Shown here: piece by piece, positions 29,494 through 34,442 of the stretch | How positions within the stretch are numbered: the first letter of the stretch is position 1 | Layout of the letters: each line of letters starts with the position of its first letter | Source: a virus | Virus record (IMG/VR): IMGVR_UViG_3300009182_003811 | Span: 1 to 34,442 of that record | Reading direction: 5' to 3' (one strand) | Length of the DNA stretch: 34,442 bases | Notes under the pieces: generated by a model | The model's database searches: none | What the model saw: only the letters and a program-made list of their open reading frames with translations | What the model was told of the DNA's origin: nothing | Program-made: the position numbers and the translations under genes

Positions 29494-30166
29494 CGTATGG
29501 AACACACTAATAGAAGTTGAACAATATTTTGAATCAAAATTCTATGCTACAGGTAGTATTATACACGAACCGGGTATGGAACGTTTTAATCAACCTGGCT
29601 GGGTCAACAAAGTGTGGCAAAGCAGTCGTTATCGTAGGGCGCACATAGATGTCGTCGACGCTCGGGAGAGCAAAGGCCTATGGATGATGCATTGCTGTAT
29701 CTTTCCTTATACACATAATCCTGCTCCTATTTTTGGATTTGATGTAATTGCAGGTAAGAATAAGATCACTGGATGCTTTTATGATTTTAGCCCAGCAGGT
29801 AATATTGATCATCCAATGCTAGAATGGTTTGCAGAACAAGCAATACGCCTACAATGGAATAAGACTCGAAAATTACCAGACTGGGCAGAACGTATATTCA
29901 GCTCAAGTATGGTTGCCGCAGGTAATGTAAGTGATGCTACAGAACTTGAACAGATCATGGCAATGGCCCGTAACGGCATTGATCATTATCTAGAAGCAGT
30001 AAGCGAAACTAACAATACAGCAAGAGATACTAGAGAATTACAGAATTTTTACTGTAGTAATCAAAAACAAAACCCGCATACACCTAAAGTTATGGCTAGT
30101 TTAGGCTTAAACGAAGCCGATGTGCAGGCATTCATTCAGGATTGTTTGTTCCCAGAAATAGTATAA
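29486..30166 (+). CDS. pcyX: Ferredoxin-dependent bilin reductase (PcyX/PcyA-like)
   Basis: 226 residues of the bilin reductase family. Core: RAHIDVVDARESKG (50-63), WMMHCCIFPYTHNPAPIFGF (66-85), DVIAGKNKITGCFYDFSPAG (86-105), and the C-terminal FYCSNQKQNPHTPKVMASLG with LFPEIV. Relative to Synechocystis PcyA, His69 and Asp86 match His88 and Asp105, while the Glu76 position is Asp55, a change I recall for viral PcyX. The substrate is biliverdin from the overlapping ho1. The product could be phycoerythrobilin or phycocyanobilin. Electrons come from host ferredoxin. Confidence 0.9.
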   Translation: MSDVWNTLIEVEQYFESKFYATGSIIHEPGMERFNQPGWVNKVWQSSRYRRAHIDVVDARESKGLWMMHCCIFPYTHNPAPIFGFDVIAGKNKITGCFYDFSPAGNIDHPMLEWFAEQAIRLQWNKTRKLPDWAERIFSSSMVAAGNVSDATELEQIMAMARNGIDHYLEAVSETNNTARDTRELQNFYCSNQKQNPHTPKVMASLGLNEADVQAFIQDCLFPEIV

Positions 30167-30169
30167 ATA
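30162..30169 (+). promoter_or_regulatory. T4-type late promoter, exact TATAAATA, next to an ATG
   Basis: Exact TATAAATA ending 7 nt before ATG 30177 and overlapping the end of the bilin reductase gene. With T4 late spacing the transcript starts at or next to the initiation codon. No Shine-Dalgarno is present. Confidence 0.65.
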
Positions 30170-30176
30170 TTGTACT

Positions 30177-31994
30177 ATGCGTGTAATTGACATTTTATCA
30201 GAATCAATCTTAACAGAAGACCATTTAAAATCAAAGGATTTTAAAGAGCGTTATCGACTTGCAAACCTTATTGACAAGTTAAAACACAAAAAGCCATTTC
30301 ATGCCTTGTCCGGCGATCCTATTATAATTTCAGACGTTACACCTGCTGAAATTAAAGAACTTGAAGATTTTTTAAAAAATAACTTCGATCCCAAAGATCC
30401 AAGTCCAAAAGCACAACCAGTTAAACCATTTACAGTTCCTAATACAATCGGAGGTGTCCGACTAAGTACGTTACAAAAAACTAACGAATTTGGCGGAAAG
30501 ATCGCACGAGATGCTAGCGGCGAACAGGATTATACTAAAGCTAATCTAGGTCCAACTGTCGAAGCATTAAAAGCCTTTGCTATGTATGCAAAACTAATAA
30601 TGCGTGAAAAGGAACAGATTACTGTAGAAGATGTTCTTGCCGTAGGAAAGCTAGCGGATGAAAATTCTCAAATAACCTATAGCAAGAATGAAAAAACAGG
30701 AGCAGTGTCTAACAGTCCAACCACTCTTGCTGTGTATATTAAAGATGTTCCAGATGCTAACAAACAAGTTCAAGATCATTTAACACTTAAAGTAGCATTA
30801 AGTACTCCGTCTTTCAAACGAGCAGTTTTAGTTACGCCAACTGACACAGAAGCTTGGGGCAACTTACAAGGTATTGTAAAATATGTTAACGAAGAAAATG
30901 ACATTAACAAATATACCCGTTTGTTTAAAAACAACAACAAGCGAGATCCTATTAAAATTGCTGTAGTCGGTATCGGCGGTCTAAAGACAGATATTCAAGC
31001 AAGTCGCGATAACGAAGCTTGGCACGAAGGTATGGATCCAAAACTTAAAGAAAAGAATATTAAGAGTCTTAGCCTAAGTGTTAAAGCCGCGGGTGCAAAA
31101 TGGTACGATCAAGCTCCGGGTAACAAATTAGAAGGTTGGGAAGATTTTTACAAGATCATTGGATTAGATACTGGACTTGCGGCAGAAGCAATTACAGTTG
31201 CAGGCTTTATTGAAGGCGGTAAAGTAAACACAATAGCAGGCAAAAAAGCCTTTGAAAAACGTGTACAAGCGTCACACTTGATGTATGAATTTACATGGCA
31301 TAAATTGCAAGAACGTATGGCTAGTCTAAACGATAAAGGCGAAGCAGATTATATCCATCATTTTCTTGCTAACTTGAAAAAAGGTATTGCAGGCGACGAA
31401 ACACTAGTATATGTAAAGTTTGATGCTAATGGTACATACGAAAAATTAAAACCACATTTACTAATGGATTTGGCAAATGTAATTAATTTAGATGTAAACT
31501 TAGGTTCTGGTGAACGCCCAACAATTTATTGGATCGATAAAGATACTGGCAGAACATTGATATGGGTAGTGTGTGCTAAAACACCAAGTGAACAGCGTTT
31601 AACACATCAGTTTAATTTAGGTAAAGATTTCTTCCCATTATTACGCGAAGCAGAAAAACGTGCTTTTGAACGTAAGCAACAAGGTAATACAAAACTTACA
31701 ACTACTTCTAGTGGGCAAGCGCCACTAGAAGTAAAACAACGTGAAGCTTTTTTAGGTTGGGCAACTCGCTTTGCTGATCAACGTAGAGTAACAGATAGAC
31801 GTATTATTCCAAAGATAGCTAATGTAGCATTTGACTTACGTAAAGCAGGAACTCCTGAAGATGGTGTTATTGCAGAACTAGAACGTCAATTCCCACAATT
31901 GACTAATAACGTTATTAAAGCTAGAGAAGTTCCGACAACACAAAAATTATATACACCTTACGTTCCTCCAACCGAAGATGAAGAAGAAGTGTAA
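30177..31994 (+). CDS. Large protein with possible nuclease-like core and packaging peptide (605 aa)
   Basis: The N-terminus MRVIDILSESILTEDHLK has two (L/I)-x-E sites (L-S-E, L-T-E), like the internal-protein set at 4078-6921. The middle has GIGGLKTDIQAS (Asp272) followed by SLSLSVKAAGAKWYDQAPG (Lys303). A strand Asp then S-x-K spacing recalls PD-(D/E)XK-type nucleases in other marine phage proteins, but this is weak. The C-terminal ~100 residues are basic then acidic (PPTEDEEEV). Probably a late protein, possibly injected. No family recognised. Confidence 0.65.
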   Translation: MRVIDILSESILTEDHLKSKDFKERYRLANLIDKLKHKKPFHALSGDPIIISDVTPAEIKELEDFLKNNFDPKDPSPKAQPVKPFTVPNTIGGVRLSTLQKTNEFGGKIARDASGEQDYTKANLGPTVEALKAFAMYAKLIMREKEQITVEDVLAVGKLADENSQITYSKNEKTGAVSNSPTTLAVYIKDVPDANKQVQDHLTLKVALSTPSFKRAVLVTPTDTEAWGNLQGIVKYVNEENDINKYTRLFKNNNKRDPIKIAVVGIGGLKTDIQASRDNEAWHEGMDPKLKEKNIKSLSLSVKAAGAKWYDQAPGNKLEGWEDFYKIIGLDTGLAAEAITVAGFIEGGKVNTIAGKKAFEKRVQASHLMYEFTWHKLQERMASLNDKGEADYIHHFLANLKKGIAGDETLVYVKFDANGTYEKLKPHLLMDLANVINLDVNLGSGERPTIYWIDKDTGRTLIWVVCAKTPSEQRLTHQFNLGKDFFPLLREAEKRAFERKQQGNTKLTTTSSGQAPLEVKQREAFLGWATRFADQRRVTDRRIIPKIANVAFDLRKAGTPEDGVIAELERQFPQLTNNVIKAREVPTTQKLYTPYVPPTEDEEEV

Positions 31995-32041
31995 ATTTTT
32001 TTACATGTAAATTTTTTTACACTGTAAGAAAAATAACACTG
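31992..32041 (+). repeat. Tandem AT-rich repeats at the stop of the 605-aa gene
   Basis: TAAATTTTTTTACATG (31992-32007) is followed by TAAATTTTTTTACACTG (32008-32024) and a diverged third copy TAAGAAAAATAACACTG (32025-32041). The first copy includes the stop codon. The third ends just before a late-type box. Possible roles are a regulatory site, a recombination scar or replication slippage. Confidence 0.65.
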
Positions 32042-32044
32042 TAG

Positions 32045-32052
32045 TATAAATC
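32045..32052 (+). promoter_or_regulatory. Late promoter-like box TATAAATC
   Basis: Seven of eight bases match the T4 late consensus, 59 nt before the small membrane gene at 32112, directly after the tandem repeats. Confidence 0.45.
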
Positions 32053-32111
32053 TTTAAAACCAACAAGTAAATACTTTCTAATTCAGTATCTTTTGGGTTA
32101 AGGAGAAATAA

Positions 32112-32303
32112 ATGGAATACATTAACATTGAGTTTTACAAAATATTTGTTATATCAATATTGTTAATTATGTTATACTTGGTGTTATGGATTATATGGAC
32201 AATATTTAGAGCAGATCAAAGAAATATTAGAAATGAAATGCAAAGTATTAAAACTGATATAGTTGGTATACTTAAAGAATTTACTAAAATAAATAAAAAA
32301 TGA
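32112..32303 (+). CDS. Small single-span membrane protein (63 aa)
   Basis: Acidic N-terminus (MEYINIEFYK), one strong transmembrane helix at about 11-32 (IFVISILLIMLYLVLWIIWT) and a charged helical C-terminus (FRADQRNIRNEMQSIKTDIV). AAGGAG lies 7 nt upstream. Short membrane proteins like this include lysis regulators and superinfection factors, but nothing specific is seen. Confidence 0.75.
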   Translation: MEYINIEFYKIFVISILLIMLYLVLWIIWTIFRADQRNIRNEMQSIKTDIVGILKEFTKINKK

Positions 32304-32464
32304 TGTTTCGTTGGTTATTATTGATAGGGTTAGTAAGAATACACATACACGTATTCCAGAAGCTGAGTTTATTGCAAAAAGATTTTGATAAAACTCACTT
32401 TAGAGATCTACTAGGTAGCGAATCGTTCAATCTCAAGGCAGCAGTCGCCTACCCTCGCAACTAG
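32303..32464 (+). CDS. Small hypothetical protein translated by TGATG overlap (53 aa)
   Basis: Begins MFRWLLLIGLVRIHIHVFQK with a short hydrophobic segment, then a soluble tail with SLLQKDFDKTHFRDLLGSES and AVAYPRN at the end. Its ATG shares a base with the stop of the 63-aa gene (TGATG), the classic geometry of reinitiation. Real status is likely but not certain. Confidence 0.45.
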   Translation: MFRWLLLIGLVRIHIHVFQKLSLLQKDFDKTHFRDLLGSESFNLKAAVAYPRN

Positions 32465-32489
32465 TGCGGTCCTAAGGGTGTTACTATAT

Positions 32490-33260
32490 TTACCTACCTA
32501 CGTACCTTTTAGGTTCTCGTTCTTCTTGACGCTGACGTTCGGTTTTAGGAGTCCATTCAGTTCCTAAATGTGGATATTTTTTTACTCGATCTTCTACAAC
32601 CATGGCAAACATAATGCCCATAAAAATTGCTACAAAAAGAATTGCCACACCCCAGTATGACCAGCCTTTAATAGCGTTCATTAATTTTCGATGTTCTACT
32701 TCTTTTATATGATTAAGCTGTATTTGTTTTTTTAATGCAACTGCTTGTCTTGCATTTAATAATCTAGAAGTTTCTTGTACTTCAGTCCAAAGAGCACCTA
32801 GTTCAGGAGGACTCTGATATATCATTAACTCTCGCAAATCAATTTCCATTTGCTCAAGTTTTTTCTTCATTAGAACTCGCTGTAATGCTCTAGCACCTAC
32901 TGATGCTGTTCCAGTATATACTTGATAAGACCTACGGTCTTCTTCTTCAAACACTGCAATGCACTTTGCTTGATTGTCAAAGAATATACCTAGCTGTTGG
33001 CCTAGCTCAAAATATATGTCACCGCTATCTTGTTTATTAAGTTCTCTTACTCGAGCTTTTTCTTCGTTTAATTGTTTTACTGCGGCCGGCGGAGGTGTCT
33101 TGCCTTTGGCTTCGTAGGCATTATGAAATTGACTATCAAGATCTTTAAGAACTTCTTTGACATCACCGGCCGCACCCTTTATATCTTTATAAAGTTTACA
33201 GCCAGCTTTAATTGCAGAGACAGCTCCGTTAGCTAGGGCAAAGAGTGTTAATGGATCCAC
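32490..33260 (-). CDS. Membrane-anchored coiled-coil protein (256 aa)
   Basis: MDPLTLFALANGAVSAIKAG..., a mostly helical protein with one C-terminal transmembrane segment at about residues 203-224 (GVAILFVAIFMGIMFAMVVE) and a charged tail (TERQRQEEREPKRYVGR). Long helices and no named domain. It is the last of three leftward membrane genes, 12 nt after its neighbour, and converges with the rightward genes ending at 32464. Virion or membrane-remodelling role possible. Confidence 0.75.
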   Translation of the reverse strand: MDPLTLFALANGAVSAIKAGCKLYKDIKGAAGDVKEVLKDLDSQFHNAYEAKGKTPPPAAVKQLNEEKARVRELNKQDSGDIYFELGQQLGIFFDNQAKCIAVFEEEDRRSYQVYTGTASVGARALQRVLMKKKLEQMEIDLRELMIYQSPPELGALWTEVQETSRLLNARQAVALKKQIQLNHIKEVEHRKLMNAIKGWSYWGVAILFVAIFMGIMFAMVVEDRVKKYPHLGTEWTPKTERQRQEEREPKRYVGR

Positions 33261-33272
33261 ACACCTGGCTCC

Positions 33273-33863
33273 TTAGAACCAGAGGAACACACCTTGTGCT
33301 GATAAAAGTAAACCTAGACCTGCTACAAAAAAGCTACCCCAGAACATACTCATACTAACTGCTAGTATACTTGCAGATAGAACAACAATGCTCAATTGAT
33401 ATAGTGTGTTAGCATAACCAATCCAAGGTGTGCTTTTCTTAGCTTGATCGCGTTCGGCTTCTAACTTACGAGCTTTTGCCATAAGTTCTTTCTTACCTTC
33501 ACCAGTTTCTGGATCGCTTTCGTATTTTTCAATCTTAGCTTTTAGGGCTTCGGCTTTCTTAGCATCCTTAGCGGCTACGGCATCATCATAACGCATCTCC
33601 GTTAGAGTTTGCTTGATAGATTTTGCTTGATAGAATGCCCAAACGTTATTAGCAGAAATAGTATTGTTTAATACTGTACTGCCTAACTTACCACCATACC
33701 AACTATTAACAGCTAAGATTAAGGCAAATATAGAAATAACCATACCTGCTTTGTCTTTGATCTTTGCTTCGCGTTCGCTACGTGAGCCAACTGGTGGCTT
33801 TGGTGCGTCCGGATCTTTTGGTGTTTTGTTGATTAAATTTAATACTGAGTCAATAAGTGCCAT
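33273..33863 (-). CDS. Membrane protein, DUF4337-like (196 aa)
   Basis: An N-terminal region with GSRSEREAKIKDKAGMVISI, a membrane helix (ISIFALILAVNSWYGG), and NNVWAFYQAKSIKQTLTEMR, the WxxYQAKSIK motif of DUF4337 proteins. A charged coiled coil and two C-terminal membrane helices follow (LSIVVLSASILAVSMSMFWG and VAGLGLLLSAQGVFLWF). Function of the family is unknown. It is encoded 4 nt from the upstream gene in a leftward operon. Confidence 0.8.
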   Translation of the reverse strand: MALIDSVLNLINKTPKDPDAPKPPVGSRSEREAKIKDKAGMVISIFALILAVNSWYGGKLGSTVLNNTISANNVWAFYQAKSIKQTLTEMRYDDAVAAKDAKKAEALKAKIEKYESDPETGEGKKELMAKARKLEAERDQAKKSTPWIGYANTLYQLSIVVLSASILAVSMSMFWGSFFVAGLGLLLSAQGVFLWF

Positions 33864-33867
33864 GTTA

Positions 33868-34212
33868 CTATTCCTTCATTGCGCCAATTTTCTTTGGACC
33901 AAATCCCTGTCTATCTTCCAAGACAGCAATGTGCTGACGGTTCTCCATGATAGCATCACGGTTCTTTTGGATTTCTTTTTCAAGATCTTGACGCAGTTTC
34001 TCACGGGCTAGTTCAGCACCACTGTTGCTGGCCTGCTTGTTGTCTGTGGTCACTACTAGACTTACTTTCTGGTTTAGAATAGTCACATCGTGCTGTATCG
34101 CTCCTAGAGCACTGATCAAGTATCCTGTTGAACCAATTAGTAGTGGTAATAGAGCAAACAGTAGTTTCTCTATAAATGCGCCTTTGTCGCTTTGTTTGTT
34201 TTCTTCTGCCAT
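33868..34212 (-). CDS. Small membrane protein with coiled coil (114 aa)
   Basis: MAEENKQSDKGAFIEKLLFA with one transmembrane helix (FALLPLLIGSTGYLISALG, about 18-38), then a coiled-coil (LAREKLRQDLEKEIQKNRDA) and a short basic tail. The helix-then-coil plan resembles Rz-type spanins and holin-associated proteins, but no cysteine or lipobox is present. AAGGAG precedes the ATG. First of three leftward genes. Confidence 0.75.
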   Translation of the reverse strand: MAEENKQSDKGAFIEKLLFALLPLLIGSTGYLISALGAIQHDVTILNQKVSLVVTTDNKQASNSGAELAREKLRQDLEKEIQKNRDAIMENRQHIAVLEDRQGFGPKKIGAMKE

Positions 34213-34314
34213 TTTTCGCTCCTTTTGGATTATGTTCTCAAGGGGTCGCTACTAAAAGTCGATTCGCTCCCGGCTTGTTAATATACTAGTATTTAGTTTT
34301 GAAAGCCAAAAATC

Positions 34315-34343
34315 TAGACAGGCTAAATAATATGCCGTATAAT
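34315..34343 (+). promoter_or_regulatory. Sigma70 promoter for the tmRNA acceptor piece
   Basis: TAGACA (34315-34320, 5 of 6) and perfect TATAAT (34338-34343), 17-nt spacer. It predicts a transcript starting near 34350, which is where the RNA gene begins. Confidence 0.8.
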
Positions 34344-34349
34344 AGCGGT

Positions 34350-34414
34350 ATTGTTGTAATCCCTTCAAAGTGAAGGCATTCTGGACGCGGGTTCGACTCC
34401 CGCCAGGTCCACCA
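34350..34414 (+). ncRNA. ssrA: tmRNA acceptor piece of a permuted (two-piece) ssrA gene, cut by the window end
   Basis: The block GGACGCGGGTTCGACTCCCG is the tmRNA T-arm signature (stem GCGGG/CCCGC, loop TTCGACT). It is followed by the 3' acceptor strand CAGGTCC-A and an encoded CCA at 34412-34414. A hairpin CCTTCA-AAG-TGAAGG (34363-34377) lies before it. No GGACCTG 5' strand is found upstream at tRNA or one-piece tmRNA distance. The promoter starts just before this 65-nt segment. This is the layout of circularly permuted tmRNA, where the 3' acceptor piece is encoded first and the tag-coding piece downstream, here beyond the window. Confidence 0.8.
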
Positions 34415-34442
34415 TAAGGAAGTTTGTGAAAAGTAAAAGTAA

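Noticed and set aside
32445-32485. Nested complementary segments (ACCCT...AGGGT with CGCA...TGCG) at the convergent gene ends as a bidirectional terminator
   Set aside because: Pairing is interrupted by unpaired bases and no T-run follows on either strand; too weak to call.
34350-34414. A complete tRNA gene
   Set aside because: There is no D-arm, anticodon arm or 5' acceptor strand; only the tmRNA-type T-arm and acceptor 3' half are present.
1-34442. CRISPR arrays, insertion sequences, integrase or attachment sites
   Set aside because: No regularly spaced repeats, transposase-type ORF or tRNA-derived direct repeats were seen.

Overview
The window looks like part of the genome of a large, AT-rich, T4-like myovirus that infects an aquatic, probably proteobacterial, heterotroph. 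The reasons are the densely packed short overlapping genes, nrdA/nrdB/glutaredoxin, a PD-(D/E)XK exonuclease, repeated T4-type late promoter boxes (TATAAATA and close variants), an IbpA-type small heat-shock protein, several repetitive virion-like proteins, and N-termini resembling T4 internal-protein capsid-targeting sequences. No terminase, portal, major capsid or replication gene lies in the window, so the T4-like assignment is an inference.

Layout. (1) 1-1450: the end of a rightward gene, a two-way terminator, then four leftward genes (alpha/beta hydrolase and three small proteins). (2) 1500-8230: a rightward run of small proteins, two nucleotidyltransferases and structural-type proteins. 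Many begin with an M(R/K)xxEFIxE-like peptide, suggesting packaged internal proteins. It ends with a candidate programmed -1 frameshift. (3) 8237-11369: exonuclease on a perfect sigma70 promoter that appears leaderless, a virion protein and a pectate-lyase-like tail spike. (4) 11580-16524: ribonucleotide reductase, an SGNH protein, glutaredoxin and an Sm-like protein. (5) 16533-21510: an unknown protein, a histone H1-like protein, a secreted protein, then sulfotransferase, an APS kinase/nucleotidyltransferase fusion and a TauD-like oxygenase, followed by IscU-ErpA-IscA. (6) 21522-24501: a conserved unknown protein, a SleB-type lysin and membrane proteins. (7) 24566-30166: ribosomal protein bS21, DEDD exonuclease, MazG-like protein, DnaK, Hsp20, ClpS, heme oxygenase and a ferredoxin-dependent bilin reductase. 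(8) 30177-34212: a large unknown protein, small membrane proteins and three leftward membrane proteins. (9) 34315-34442: a consensus promoter driving the acceptor piece of what looks like a permuted two-piece tmRNA, cut by the window end.

The accessory genes form themes. Nucleotide supply: NrdA, NrdB, glutaredoxin, MazG-like. Iron and Fe-S metabolism: IscU, ErpA, IscA, heme oxygenase, bilin reductase, an Fe(II)-oxygenase fold. PAPS and sulfation: APS kinase fusion plus sulfotransferase. Proteostasis: DnaK, Hsp20, ClpS. Translation: bS21, tmRNA. Nine sigma70-type promoters, all with 17-nt spacers, and about a dozen late boxes can be read. The dnaK and hsp20 leaders share a ROSE-like anti-Shine-Dalgarno element.
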